Positions 52,429 to 62,041 are shown, numbered from the stretch's first letter. The stretch is DNA of 64,000 nucleotides from an uncultured Prevotellaceae bacterium (GCA_900314655.1 OMWC01000009.1:34901-98900); one strand, 5' to 3'. The notes: a model not told the origin generated them from the letters alone. Numbers and translations: made by a program.

Positions 52429-53595
52429 TTATTGTATGTTTTTGTTTTTCCTGACCAACTTCTTGATGGTCTCCACAGAGGCCGAGGTGGTGAATCCATC
52501 CTCGGGTGTGTTCATGCAATAGTCTATGAGCTTGTCGATGGTGGATACGGCTACATGCATACGGGTGTCGGAAGAAGCGTAGTAGATCAATACACGGCCA
52601 TCCTCGTCGGCTATCCATCCGTTGGCAAAAGCCACATTCATCACGTCACCGATATACTCCCATCCCTCGGGAACGAGGAAATAGCCGCCAGGCTGTGCAA
52701 TCACACGAGTGGGATCATCAAGTGCCGTCATATACATATACAGCACATAGCGCAAGCCTGAGGCACAGCCGCGTACGCCGTGGGCCAGATGGAGCCAGCC
52801 CTTGGGGGTCTTAATGGGATGCGGGCCTTCGCCGTTCTTCACCTCCATGATGGTGTGATAGTGGCGGGCGTTGATAATCTTCTCTTCTTTCACCTCAGCA
52901 TGGGTGATGTCGTCAACGAGTGCCCAGCCGATGCCACCGCCGCTACCGGTATCGATGAAGCCGTCTTGCGGGCGTGTATAAAGGGCATACTTGCCGTCAA
53001 CAAATTCGGGATGAAGCACCACGTTACGCTGCTGACTCTTGGTCTTCAGGTCGGGCAGGCGTTCCCAGTTAATCAGATCTTTCGTGCGTGCGATGGCAGC
53101 CGTGGCCGTAGCAGCACTAAGATCGCCGGGCTGGCTGTCGTCATGACGCTCCGCGCAGAAGATGCCGTAAATCCAGCCATCCTCATGGGCCGTGAGTCGC
53201 ATGTCGTAGATGTTGGTTGCGGGAATCACATCGTCGGGCATCGTGATGGGTTCGTCCCAAAAGCGGAAGTTGTCGATACCGTTGGGGCTCTCTGCCACGG
53301 CAAAGAACGATTTGCGGTCGGCTCCCTCCACGCGCACCACGAGCAGGTATTTGCCCTGCCACTTGATGGCTCCTGAATTAAGCGTGGCGTTCATCATGAT
53401 ACGCTGCATCAGGTAAGGATTGTCTTTCTCGTTGAAGTCATAGCGCCATTCCAGCGGCGTATGCTCAGCGGTGAGAATAGGGTTAGCATACTTCGTATAG
53501 ATACCATTACCCCACTCCAGTGGTTGGTTCTTTTTAGTGAGCAGCTCCTCATGATGGGCACGCAAGGCTGCTACTTTTGCTTGAAAATCACTCAT
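52429..53595 (-). CDS. GH130 mannosylglucose phosphorylase
   Basis: Predicted 388-residue five-bladed beta-propeller enzyme of glycoside hydrolase family 130, subgroup 1 type. It phosphorolyses 4-O-beta-D-mannosyl-D-glucose to mannose 1-phosphate and glucose. NIYDMRLTAHEDG contains Asp131, at the same number as the catalytic Asp of the Bacteroides fragilis enzyme; SGAIKWQGKYLLVVRVEG is also typical. No signal peptide: cytoplasmic. It follows the mannanase gene by 9 bp. Confidence 0.94.
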   Translation of the reverse strand: MSDFQAKVAALRAHHEELLTKKNQPLEWGNGIYTKYANPILTAEHTPLEWRYDFNEKDNPYLMQRIMMNATLNSGAIKWQGKYLLVVRVEGADRKSFFAVAESPNGIDNFRFWDEPITMPDDVIPATNIYDMRLTAHEDGWIYGIFCAERHDDSQPGDLSAATATAAIARTKDLINWERLPDLKTKSQQRNVVLHPEFVDGKYALYTRPQDGFIDTGSGGGIGWALVDDITHAEVKEEKIINARHYHTIMEVKNGEGPHPIKTPKGWLHLAHGVRGCASGLRYVLYMYMTALDDPTRVIAQPGGYFLVPEGWEYIGDVMNVAFANGWIADEDGRVLIYYASSDTRMHVAVSTIDKLIDYCMNTPEDGFTTSASVETIKKLVRKNKNIQ

Positions 53596-53604
53596 GTCTG
53601 TCTG

Positions 53605-54720
53605 TTATTTAATGTCATTCTGGAATAATGTCTTCTCGTCGTTATAGAAATCTACAAAATATTTTGCATCGGGCTTTGAGGTAGAGGGCCCGAACCATTC
53701 TTCCTTGTAGTTGCGCCACGTGAGCAAATAGCTGATGGGGAAATCCTTCACGGCGGGCAGCAGGGTTGATGTCCACCAGTCTGGTTGCGTCATGTTCTTC
53801 ATGCCGGTCTCTGTCAGGGCAGGAATCAGGTTGTGAGCCTTGGCTACCTCGCAGAGCACCTGCAGGTTCTGCTTCGTGCGACTGATGAAGGCGTCTTTCT
53901 CCTCCGGTTTCCACTGATAGCCGTCAAGCCCAATCATATCGACGCGGTCATCCCCAGGATAGCGGTCGAGCAGGCGTTCGGCCGTCAAGTTGTCCTGGCA
54001 GCCCGGAGAGTATGACCATACAAGGTTGTCATAGCCATCGGCCTTCAGCTTGTCTTGAAGCATGTTCCACAATGCCTTATACTCTTCAACGGTGCAAAGT
54101 TTCTCGCCCCACCAGAACCAAGAGCCGGAATTCTCGTGCCAAGGACGGAAGATGACGGGAATCTTCTGGCCGTTATCATCCTTCAAGGTGGCGAGGAAAT
54201 CTGACACACGCTGCATCCAGCCTTCAAACTTCTCGTGGAATTCACCGCCAGGCAAAATCTTCTTCACTACGGCAGAGTCGGTAACATCCCATGCGGTTCC
54301 CTCGGGGAACTTCTGGCCTGCCCATCCACCACCTTCTATCGTGGTGACAGGGTTACGCGGATGCCAGCTCAAGGTGATAATACCTCCGCGACGGTAATGG
54401 TTCTGAATCTCCTCCGTCATACGGGTAAAGGGAACGCTGTCGAGGTTCTTCTTATCACCCATCTCGATTCCGCCGAGATCGAAGCCCATGATTGCAGGAT
54501 AGTCGCCACAGACATTCTTCACATCGCTGGAATCTTTGTCATACTCCCATGTAAGTCCGTACATCGGATCATCCTGATGGCCGTACATGATGCCTTTCTG
54601 GCGAATGGAGTCCAAACGCTCCAATAACTGCTGAGCCGCCGTCGGCTGGGGCTCTGCCTTCTTTGTAGCACATGCAATCATTGTCATTGCTGCTAAGAAC
54701 ATTACTAAAATCTTCTTCAT
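53605..54720 (-). CDS. GH26 beta-1,4-mannanase lipoprotein
   Basis: Predicted 371-residue lipoprotein: lipobox MIAC at about residue 18, then a single GH26 catalytic domain. The acid/base Glu196 lies in FRPWHENSGSWFWWG and the nucleophile Glu304 in ALTETGMKN. It cuts mannan, releasing mannobiose. The residues after the lipid Cys (ATKKAE) do not show the acidic surface-export signal of Bacteroides, so a periplasmic-facing position is possible. It is the second gene of the operon. Confidence 0.94.
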   Translation of the reverse strand: MKKILVMFLAAMTMIACATKKAEPQPTAAQQLLERLDSIRQKGIMYGHQDDPMYGLTWEYDKDSSDVKNVCGDYPAIMGFDLGGIEMGDKKNLDSVPFTRMTEEIQNHYRRGGIITLSWHPRNPVTTIEGGGWAGQKFPEGTAWDVTDSAVVKKILPGGEFHEKFEGWMQRVSDFLATLKDDNGQKIPVIFRPWHENSGSWFWWGEKLCTVEEYKALWNMLQDKLKADGYDNLVWSYSPGCQDNLTAERLLDRYPGDDRVDMIGLDGYQWKPEEKDAFISRTKQNLQVLCEVAKAHNLIPALTETGMKNMTQPDWWTSTLLPAVKDFPISYLLTWRNYKEEWFGPSTSKPDAKYFVDFYNDEKTLFQNDIK

Positions 54721-54754
54721 ATATTCTATCTGTTTTTATTTATCATCTTGGCTA

Positions 54755-56044
54755 TTACCTGAGGTGCATCTGTTTCAGCATCCACTCTTCCCATTCGTCC
54801 CATTGCTCCTGGAACCAGAAGTGCCACGTGGCTTGATAAGGCTTGATGGTCTTGGGACCCTTCACGGTATTATAGGTGGCCCAAGCCGTCGTGGGGGGTA
54901 CCACGTCATCGTTGTAGCCAAACGAGAACCAACCTGTCTGCTGGTCGGTTATCAGACGGGCAAAGTTCACGCCATCGTAATAGCGAGACACCTCAATCTG
55001 CTTCTCCTGCCCCTTGCCCTTATTCCAATAGAAATAATGCGGCCAACCGCAGGCAATGCCCTGCAAAGAAGCGGTATGATCACAAAGGGCGGCATGCACA
55101 GGGGCATAGTAGGTGATACGCTTGTCGAGCGCAGCTGTGGCAAGTGTGAGGAAGCCTCCCTGACTTGAACCTGACACACCCATTTCCTTTCCGTTCCAAG
55201 GAGTGTACTCAGCAATATAGTCAAGGGCACGTAAACACCCGATAACCACACGCTTGTAATAGTTTTTGTCGCGATTGTCCATATTGAACTCCCAATAGCC
55301 CATCAGGGCACCATTGAACATATCGTCATAAACTTTTTGCTCCATGGTGACAGGCACGCCATGAATACCAATCTCCAAGGTGACTGCCCCCTGAGATGCC
55401 GTATAGACATCACCACCATAAGGACGCACACCAGCACCGGGCACTCTCAGCAGAGCCGGATAGCGGCCTTCCTTCACCGGAACACACAAGATACCATAAG
55501 TACGATAGTTAGGCTGCATATTCTGGAATGACACCTCATAGACGTTCACATCCTTGGTGCAACGCTCAGGCAGAAGGCGCTTCGTAGGATTGAGATCCAC
55601 CTTGCGAGCCTCCTTAACAGCATTCTGCCAGAACTCCTCGAAATCCTTCGGCATCACCGTGGTAGGCTGCAACTTCTCGGGGGAAAAGGCTGCGCTGCAA
55701 GCTCCTTTATACTCCTTACCATCCACGTATGCCTTCACGTCAAGACGATAGAAACCAGGCTTTGACATCTTGCCTTTCAAAGTCAGCGTGCCATCTTTCA
55801 GTACAACTCCTTTTTTCTTCACTTCGGAGTACATTTCAGGACCAGCTTCATAGTCAACTTTTACATTGTCTATAAGAGTCCCAGAGCGCAATACGTTCAC
55901 TACGAATCTACACTCCTCGCCCACCCTATAATTCCAATCCTTATGATCGGGAGTTACAGTTACCGTAATTGAATTGCCACGAATCTGTGCGCCTGTCGTA
56001 AGAAGCACCATCAGACCCACAAAAAGCATCGCTAAACGTCTCAT
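54755..56044 (-). CDS. CE7-type acetyl(xylan/mannan) esterase
   Basis: Predicted 429-residue exported alpha/beta-hydrolase. After a signal peptide (to about TGAQ) comes an Ig-like N-terminal domain of about 100 residues, then an AXE1/cephalosporin-C deacetylase domain: the nucleophile Ser294 in GVSGSSQGGF, the Asp in YNDDVVPPTTAWATYN and the His in ATWHFW. It heads the mannan operon, where removing acetyl groups would expose mannan to the GH26 enzyme. A -7 element (minus strand TATCTTTG, 56088-56081) is about 37 bases upstream. Confidence 0.88.
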   Translation of the reverse strand: MRRLAMLFVGLMVLLTTGAQIRGNSITVTVTPDHKDWNYRVGEECRFVVNVLRSGTLIDNVKVDYEAGPEMYSEVKKKGVVLKDGTLTLKGKMSKPGFYRLDVKAYVDGKEYKGACSAAFSPEKLQPTTVMPKDFEEFWQNAVKEARKVDLNPTKRLLPERCTKDVNVYEVSFQNMQPNYRTYGILCVPVKEGRYPALLRVPGAGVRPYGGDVYTASQGAVTLEIGIHGVPVTMEQKVYDDMFNGALMGYWEFNMDNRDKNYYKRVVIGCLRALDYIAEYTPWNGKEMGVSGSSQGGFLTLATAALDKRITYYAPVHAALCDHTASLQGIACGWPHYFYWNKGKGQEKQIEVSRYYDGVNFARLITDQQTGWFSFGYNDDVVPPTTAWATYNTVKGPKTIKPYQATWHFWFQEQWDEWEEWMLKQMHLR

Positions 56045-56080
56045 TCAGGCTTTAAAAATTTAGTTAGTAATAATTTTTTG

Positions 56081-56088
56081 CAAAGATA
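56081..56088 (-). promoter_or_regulatory. -7 element of the mannan operon
   Basis: Minus-strand TATCTTTG, consensus; no clear -33 element, as expected if an activator is required. The hairpin CTCTATAT / ATATAGAG (56173-56193) lies further upstream. Confidence 0.5.
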
Positions 56089-56172
56089 CGAAATAAAGGA
56101 TGATAATAATGATACTATTTTGCCCGTGTTTTATACTTTGGGGGAGACTGTTGTTAAAAAACGTAAACACTG

Positions 56173-56193
56173 CTCTATATCAACTATATAGAG
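56173..56193. repeat. 8-bp perfect inverted repeat, AT-rich
   Basis: CTCTATAT (56173-56180) and ATATAGAG (56186-56193) with a 5-base loop, between the small gene ending at 56232 and the mannan promoter. It could be a weak terminator for the ileS operon or a regulator site for the mannan genes; the sequence does not decide. Confidence 0.4.
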
Positions 56194-56231
56194 AGGAAAT
56201 GCTATTATAATAAATAAGGTATAGGGATAAG

Positions 56232-56435
56232 TTATTGAAGGAGTCTTCCGTTCCAATAGGCTTTGGAATCACGAATCTCAATAACCCCGCCAAGCCATTC
56301 GGTCAGAGGAAGTTCGCCGGAAAAAGTATAGTAATCGACGACACTTCCCTCCCGCAATTCCACCACGGCCTGTATCAACACATGACCGTCAACGTGCACC
56401 TCATGGGCAGCAACCTTCCTGATACCTTCTGCCAT
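56232..56435 (-). CDS. Small conserved-looking protein, 67 residues
   Basis: Predicted 67-residue soluble protein, beta-rich, with no signal peptide, membrane segment or motif I can assign. It begins five bases after the stop of the DUF4296 gene and shares its strand, so it is probably the last gene of the ileS-lspA operon. The pattern of hydrophobic residues (VHVDGHVLIQAVVELREG, then GGVIEIRDSKAYWNG) suggests a small beta-sheet domain ending in a Leu-Leu-Gln tail. Function unknown. Confidence 0.65.
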   Translation of the reverse strand: MAEGIRKVAAHEVHVDGHVLIQAVVELREGSVVDYYTFSGELPLTEWLGGVIEIRDSKAYWNGRLLQ

Positions 56436-56440
56436 GAGAT

Positions 56441-57310
56441 TTACTTTTCAGATTTACCCTCTGGTGCTCCAGATGCATTCTGGATACTGTCAGATTCTCC
56501 CTTCTTCTCCACGTGTTTCATTTCGCGGACTCGCATACGTAAAAGTTGGATGCGGTTCAGGAAAAGCAGTTTCAAGGTAGTAGAGGTCTGAGCGTTTTGT
56601 TCCTTGTTCAGATAGAAGAATCCACGTATCTCCTTCACGCCCAAACGGTCGTTATCATTGATTTCAAGATTATAACGGCTGTTAGAGGAGAAATGAATAG
56701 AACGCGTGGCAACACTGTCATTGTTGAACTGGATGGCAAGCATGGCAATACCGTCCTTGAAGCCTTCCTGGAAGAGGAACTGAGTGTCAAATCCAAGATT
56801 GAACCGGTCACCTTTATGGAAGGCGGTATCTGCCTTAATCACAAAGGAAGAAACATTGTAAGGCCTGCGTTGCATGAGTACGAAACCTGGCTCAAGGGGC
56901 CATACGTTGGCCGTATCTCCTTGAAGAACTCCGCCAGCACTCATGGCGCTGACGCTTGCACCCACTTGACTGGCCTCTGCCCTCACCCGTTCGGTAAGTG
57001 ACTTATACACCTTCTGAAGATCTTCTGCATGGCGCATGTAATAGACCATGGAGTTTTCAAATTTCTCTTCGCTTACGTTATGTTTTTTAAGGACTGCCAG
57101 TTTATACAGACGTTCATTATAGGCCCTGTTTTGATCATTTCGCATTTCACCGTTAAGCATCCCAAGAGCCACATGATAATCATATAGCACATCCTCCAGT
57201 TCCTTGGGTTGCAGATACTCACTTGGTATGGAATCTCCACAACTGCAAAAACCAGAAGCGACTATAATAACTATGGCCCAAAGAATGGTGAAATGGAAAT
57301 GACGACACAT
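56441..57310 (-). CDS. DUF4296 lipoprotein
   Basis: Predicted 289-residue lipoprotein: the signal region ends in FCSC near residue 24, followed by GDSIPSE. The first part of the mature protein (about residues 33-120, LEDVLYDYHVALGMLNGEM) is the DUF4296 helical domain; the rest is beta-rich with a Lys/Glu-rich end. The family is Bacteroidota-specific, of unknown function, and is usually found next to lspA, which lies 11 bp upstream here. Confidence 0.88.
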   Translation of the reverse strand: MCRHFHFTILWAIVIIVASGFCSCGDSIPSEYLQPKELEDVLYDYHVALGMLNGEMRNDQNRAYNERLYKLAVLKKHNVSEEKFENSMVYYMRHAEDLQKVYKSLTERVRAEASQVGASVSAMSAGGVLQGDTANVWPLEPGFVLMQRRPYNVSSFVIKADTAFHKGDRFNLGFDTQFLFQEGFKDGIAMLAIQFNNDSVATRSIHFSSNSRYNLEINDNDRLGVKEIRGFFYLNKEQNAQTSTTLKLLFLNRIQLLRMRVREMKHVEKKGESDSIQNASGAPEGKSEK

Positions 57311-57321
57311 AGCTTACTCTT

Positions 57322-57987
57322 TTAATTTAAATCTGAATCTATAGAAGTAGATTGCTCCTTTGGCTTATCATCTTTGAAAAGCTCCGTCAGCTCTCTCTGG
57401 TAAAAGAGGAGGACGACAACTACCCCAACGGAAACACAAGCATCGGCAAAGTTGAATACTGGAGAGAAGAAAACAAAATTCTCGCCACCCCAGAAAGGAA
57501 CCCAATCAGGAAAAGTGCTCTCAATAAGAGGGAAATAGAACATATCAACGACTTTACCCATCAAGAATGGAGCATATCCGTCACCAAAAGGAACGAAATA
57601 ACTCACATAGTAAGGTGAAGACCCGCTGAATATGAGTCCATAGAACATAGAGTCGAAGATATTGCCAGCCGCCCCAGCGGTCACAATAGCCACACATATC
57701 AGATAACCCAGACGGCATCCACGACGCACGAGCAATGAAATATAATAGCAAAGCAACACTATAGCAGCTATACGGAACAGACTGAGTACCAATTTGTTGA
57801 CAAAAGTCATACCGAAAGCCATTCCATTGTTCTCGATGTAATGGATCTTGAACCACGAGGTGATCTCTATGGTATCATATAATGTCATATTGGTCTTGAC
57901 CCAAATCTTGATGACCTGGTCAATAACCAATAATACCAAAATAAGTGTAACGGCAAGAATACCGCGTGATTTCTTAATGTTTGCCAT
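57322..57987 (-). CDS. lspA: Lipoprotein signal peptidase
   Basis: Predicted 221-residue signal peptidase II, an inner-membrane Asp protease that cleaves the signal peptide of prolipoproteins. Four helices are evident; the two catalytic Asp residues are in TAGAAGNIFDSMFYG near residue 112 and VFNFADACVSVGV near residue 184. It is longer than the E. coli enzyme (164) through a loop between helices 3 and 4 and a charged tail. Its start overlaps the DksA-like gene by 14 bp; ileS lies upstream, as in many bacteria. Confidence 0.95.
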   Translation of the reverse strand: MANIKKSRGILAVTLILVLLVIDQVIKIWVKTNMTLYDTIEITSWFKIHYIENNGMAFGMTFVNKLVLSLFRIAAIVLLCYYISLLVRRGCRLGYLICVAIVTAGAAGNIFDSMFYGLIFSGSSPYYVSYFVPFGDGYAPFLMGKVVDMFYFPLIESTFPDWVPFWGGENFVFFSPVFNFADACVSVGVVVVLLFYQRELTELFKDDKPKEQSTSIDSDLN

Positions 57988-58354
57988 TCAATTTACTTTG
58001 AACACTCAGCGTAGCATGCGGAACGGCACGAAGGCGCTCCTTTGGAATCAGCTCGCCGGTTATACGGTCAATGCCGTAAGTCTTGTTCTGAATGCGTACA
58101 AGAGCGGCCTCGAGGCCTTGGATAAACTTTTGCATGCGGGCAGCCTGTGTCATCAGTTCCTCTTTGGTCTGCGTAGCACTGCCTTCCTCAAGTACCTTAT
58201 AAGTGGGTGAGGTGTCGTCCACATCATTGCCATCTGCATTCATCAATGTGCGCATCATCTGCTGGTAGTCGTGCTTGGCAACCGCCAGTTTCTCATCGAT
58301 GATTTCCTTGAACTCCTGAAGTTCTTCGTCGCTGTAACGTGTCTTTTCTGCCAT
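57974..58354 (-). CDS. DksA/TraR-family protein without zinc-finger cysteines
   Basis: Predicted 126-residue protein of the DksA/TraR family: a long helical hairpin (about residues 7-85) and the C-terminal motif YGIDRITGELIPKERLRAVPHATL. The family's zinc-binding cysteines are absent; the protein has no Cys at all, and Asp stands where related proteins have YGIC. It may still bind in the RNA polymerase secondary channel. The start at 58354 (MAEKTRY) is preferred over 58387. It lies between ileS and lspA and overlaps lspA. Confidence 0.88.
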   Translation of the reverse strand: MAEKTRYSDEELQEFKEIIDEKLAVAKHDYQQMMRTLMNADGNDVDDTSPTYKVLEEGSATQTKEELMTQAARMQKFIQGLEAALVRIQNKTYGIDRITGELIPKERLRAVPHATLSVQSKLNGKH

Positions 58355-58395
58355 ATTAATTATAGGTTTAGGGTTGTATGGAGGCAAAGTGCTGC

Positions 58396-61300
58396 TTAAG
58401 ACTTCACCACCTTAATATTTATACTAAAATCGTCAAAGTCTATCTCCTGACCATCATTATAGGCCACCTCAATAACGTCAGCCAACACTTGCGTCTTGAT
58501 ATATTCAGCATAGTCGGCAATAGCAGCATCCGTCTGCTCATTGGGAGCAATGGTAACCTTTATACGGTCTGTAATCTCGAAACCGCTGTCCTTACGGATA
58601 TTTTGGATACGGTTGATGAGTTCACGGGCCATACCTTCCTTGAGCAGTTCATCACTCAGTTGAACTTCGAGTGCCACGGTTAGATTACCTTCATTAGACA
58701 CAAGCCATCCGGGAATGTCCTCGCTGATGATCTCCACGTCAGCTGCATCCACTACTGCTTCCTGGCCCTCTACTTCCACCTTCAAGCAACCTTCGTTTTC
58801 GAGTTGTGCAATCTGTTCCTGCGAGAGCGTAGCCATCTGAGCGGCTATACCCTTCATTAACTTTCCGAATTTCTTACCCATCGTCCGGAAGTTGCACTTC
58901 ACCTTCTTCACCAGAATGCCCTGACCTTCCACGAACGTGAGTTCCTTCACATTCACTTCATTCATAATCAGGTCTTTCACGGCCTCGATATGCTTCTGCT
59001 GTTCGGCATCAACGGCCGGAATCATAATCTTCTGGAGTGGTTGACGCACCTTGATGTTCACCTTACGGCGAAGTGCCAAAACCATAGAAGTTATCTTTTG
59101 GGCCATCTCCATGCGGGCTTCAAGATCTGTGTCAACGGCATTGGCATCAGCCTCCGGGAAACGAACCAAATGGACAGAGGTATCGCTACCCGTCAAATCG
59201 CGATAAAGTTCATCAGCATAGAACGGCGAGAAGGGAGCCAGCAACTTGGAAACCGTCAGCAGGCAAGTGTAAAGTGTCTGATAGGCTGATAGCTTGTCGG
59301 CAGACATCTCCTTACCCCAGAAACGCTTGCGGTTCAGACGGACATACCAGTTGGAAAGGTCGTCGCTTACAAAGGTGTCAATAAATCGGCCTGCCTTCGT
59401 AGGTTCGAAATCGGCCAAAGCCTCATCCACATTCTTAATGAGCGTATTAAGCGAAGAGAGGATCCATCTGTCAATCTCCGGACGCTCAGCGAAAGCCACT
59501 TGAGGCATTTCGGGATCAAAGCCATCTACGTTAGCGTAGAGGGCAAAGAAGCTATACGTATTATATAAGGTACCGAAGAACTTGCGGCGGATTTCCTCCA
59601 CACCCTTCGGATCATACTTCAGGTTATCCCATGGCTGGGTATTGGTGAGCATATAGAAGCGAACGGCATCTGCACCGTTCTTCTCAATCTCCGAGAATGG
59701 ATTCACCACATTACCAATATGCTTCGACATCTTGATACCCTTGGCATCAAGCACAAGACCGCTTGAAATCACATTCTTGAAGGCCACGGAGTCGAAAATC
59801 ATCGTGGCAATGGCATGAAGCGTGAAGAACCAGCCACGCGTCTGGTCAACTCCTTCATTAATGAAGTCGCAGGGGAATGCAAGCCCCTTGTCAATGGCAT
59901 CCTTATTCTCAAAGGGATAGTGTATCTGAGCATAAGGCATGGAACCGCTGTCGAACCAAACGTCAATGAGATCCGTCTCACGAGTTAAAGGCTGGCCGCT
60001 TTCACCCACCAACACGATGTCATCCACATACGGACGATGGAGGTCAATCCTGTCATAGTTCTCTTGAGTCATATCACCTGGCACGAAACCCTTTTCCTTC
60101 AAAGGATTCGATTCCATCACGCCAGCCTCAACGGCCTTCTCAATTTCAGCATAAAGCTCTTCAAGCGAGCCGATGCATATCTCCTCACGAGTATCCTTAT
60201 TACGCCAGATAGGCAATGGAGTACCCCAGAAGCGGGAACGCGAAAGATTCCAGTCATTCAGATTCTCCAACCAGTTGCCGAAACGGCCTGTACCCGTGGA
60301 CTCCGGTTTCCAATTGATGGTTTTATTGAGTTCCACCATTCGATCCTTGCAAGCCGTGGAACGGATAAACCAAGAATCAAGCGGATAATAGAGCACGGGC
60401 TTATCCGTACGCCAGCAATGAGGATAGTTGTGAATATGCTTCTCTATCTTATAGACCGAGCCTTCCTGCTTCATTTCCATGCAGAGCACGATATTCAGGT
60501 CTTCTGCCTTCATGGCAGCCTGCTCATCATACTTGCCGTTCTTGTTGAACTCTGGAGCATAGGCATTCTTCACGTAGTCACCGGCATGCTTACCGTAGGC
60601 TTCCACGTTTACGCAGACTTTCACGAACTCGTCTGCCAACTCGTCCATCACATAGTATTTACCCTGAAGGTCAACCATCGGGCGTGTCTCACCACCTTTA
60701 TTAATAAGGAATAATGAGGGAATGCCAGCATCCTTGGCAACCTTGGCATCATCGGCACCGAATGTAGGAGCAATATGAACGATACCCGTACCATCGTCCG
60801 TGGTCACATAGTCGCCTGGAATTACACGGAAAGCCACCTCCTCCATCTCCACGAACTTATCGTTGCCAACGGAGAATATTCTCTCTGGATGCTCCGATGC
60901 GGCCTTCTTCACGAAAGGAGCAGCATTGTCATCCACTTTCTCACAAGGCTTAACCCAAGACATCAACTGCTCATAGTGCATACCTACGAGGTCGGAGCCT
61001 TTATATTGGCCTACTACACGGTAAGGCACTACTTTGTCGCCTGGCTTGTATTCCATCTCGGCGAATTCACCCTCCGGCTTCAAATAGCTGTCAACCAAGG
61101 CAGCAGCCATCACGGCCGAAATCTTCTCACCGTTATAGGGATTGAATGTCTGCAGGCAAACATAGTCAATCTTCGGTCCTACACAGAGGGCCGTATTTGA
61201 AGGGAGTGTCCAAGGCGTAGTTGTCCATGCCAAGAACACGGGTGTGCCCCACTCTTTCATCTCGGGACGAGGATCCACAATCTTGAACTGAGCCGTGCAA

Positions 61301-61941
61301 GTAGTATCCTTCACATCACGATAACAGCCCGGCTGATTCAGCTCATGGCTCGAAAGACCTGTTCCAGCAGCCGGAGAATACGGCTGAATGGTGTAGCCCT
61401 TATAGAGCAGACCTTTCTGATAGAACTGCTTCAGCAGCCACCAGAGCGTTTCAATATATTTATTATCATAGGTGATATAAGGATGGTCAAGATCCACGAA
61501 ATAGCCCATTTTCTCCGTCAGGTCCCGCCATTCCTGTGTGTACATCATGACATTCTCACGGCACTTGTGGTTATAGTCCTCCACCGAGATATACTTCTCC
61601 GACTCCTTATTGTCAATATCAGCCTTGGTGATGCCTAATTCTTTTTCCACTCCAAGTTCGACAGGCAGTCCATGGGTATCCCATCCCGCCTTGCGATGAA
61701 CCTGATAGCCCTTCATCGTCTTGTAGCGATTGAAAGTGTCTTTGATGGTACGGGCCAACACATGGTGAATGCCAGGGTGCCCGTTTGCCGAGGGAGGTCC
61801 CTCAAAAAAGACAAACTGAGGACATCCCTCACGCTCGGAGATGCTCTTATGGAAAACATCCTCCGCATTCCACTGCTCTAATACCTGCTGGTTGGTTGCA
61901 TGCAGGTTAAGACCGTCATGTTCGGCAAATTTCTTAGCCAT
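58396..61941 (-). CDS. ileS: Isoleucyl-tRNA synthetase
   Basis: Predicted 1181-residue class I synthetase that charges tRNA-Ile. The HIGH-type motif is PGIHHVLART near residue 60 and the KMSKS-type motif GIKMSKHIGN near residue 737; the editing domain lies between them. Length and the C-terminal domain fit the long eukaryote-like IleRS type (about 1050-1180) rather than the E. coli type (938), which often goes with mupirocin insensitivity; that is inference only. It heads the operon ileS, DksA-like, lspA, DUF4296, small gene. Its own promoter is at 61991-62020. Confidence 0.96.
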   Translation of the reverse strand: MAKKFAEHDGLNLHATNQQVLEQWNAEDVFHKSISEREGCPQFVFFEGPPSANGHPGIHHVLARTIKDTFNRYKTMKGYQVHRKAGWDTHGLPVELGVEKELGITKADIDNKESEKYISVEDYNHKCRENVMMYTQEWRDLTEKMGYFVDLDHPYITYDNKYIETLWWLLKQFYQKGLLYKGYTIQPYSPAAGTGLSSHELNQPGCYRDVKDTTCTAQFKIVDPRPEMKEWGTPVFLAWTTTPWTLPSNTALCVGPKIDYVCLQTFNPYNGEKISAVMAAALVDSYLKPEGEFAEMEYKPGDKVVPYRVVGQYKGSDLVGMHYEQLMSWVKPCEKVDDNAAPFVKKAASEHPERIFSVGNDKFVEMEEVAFRVIPGDYVTTDDGTGIVHIAPTFGADDAKVAKDAGIPSLFLINKGGETRPMVDLQGKYYVMDELADEFVKVCVNVEAYGKHAGDYVKNAYAPEFNKNGKYDEQAAMKAEDLNIVLCMEMKQEGSVYKIEKHIHNYPHCWRTDKPVLYYPLDSWFIRSTACKDRMVELNKTINWKPESTGTGRFGNWLENLNDWNLSRSRFWGTPLPIWRNKDTREEICIGSLEELYAEIEKAVEAGVMESNPLKEKGFVPGDMTQENYDRIDLHRPYVDDIVLVGESGQPLTRETDLIDVWFDSGSMPYAQIHYPFENKDAIDKGLAFPCDFINEGVDQTRGWFFTLHAIATMIFDSVAFKNVISSGLVLDAKGIKMSKHIGNVVNPFSEIEKNGADAVRFYMLTNTQPWDNLKYDPKGVEEIRRKFFGTLYNTYSFFALYANVDGFDPEMPQVAFAERPEIDRWILSSLNTLIKNVDEALADFEPTKAGRFIDTFVSDDLSNWYVRLNRKRFWGKEMSADKLSAYQTLYTCLLTVSKLLAPFSPFYADELYRDLTGSDTSVHLVRFPEADANAVDTDLEARMEMAQKITSMVLALRRKVNIKVRQPLQKIMIPAVDAEQQKHIEAVKDLIMNEVNVKELTFVEGQGILVKKVKCNFRTMGKKFGKLMKGIAAQMATLSQEQIAQLENEGCLKVEVEGQEAVVDAADVEIISEDIPGWLVSNEGNLTVALEVQLSDELLKEGMARELINRIQNIRKDSGFEITDRIKVTIAPNEQTDAAIADYAEYIKTQVLADVIEVAYNDGQEIDFDDFSINIKVVKS

Positions 61942-61990
61942 TTTCTTTATTATTTTAATACGTTTTCTACCTTATTTATTTTATAGGGCG

Positions 61991-62020
61991 CAAAATTACA
62001 AAAAATTCACGTAATTCAAG
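61991..62020 (-). promoter_or_regulatory. ileS promoter
   Basis: Minus strand: CTTG (62020-62017), 18 bp, TAATTTTG (61998-61991). The -7 box is consensus; the -33 box has one mismatch. The leader is about 45 nt. Confidence 0.6.
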
Positions 62021-62041
62021 CAATTGGCTGTCTTAAAAAAC

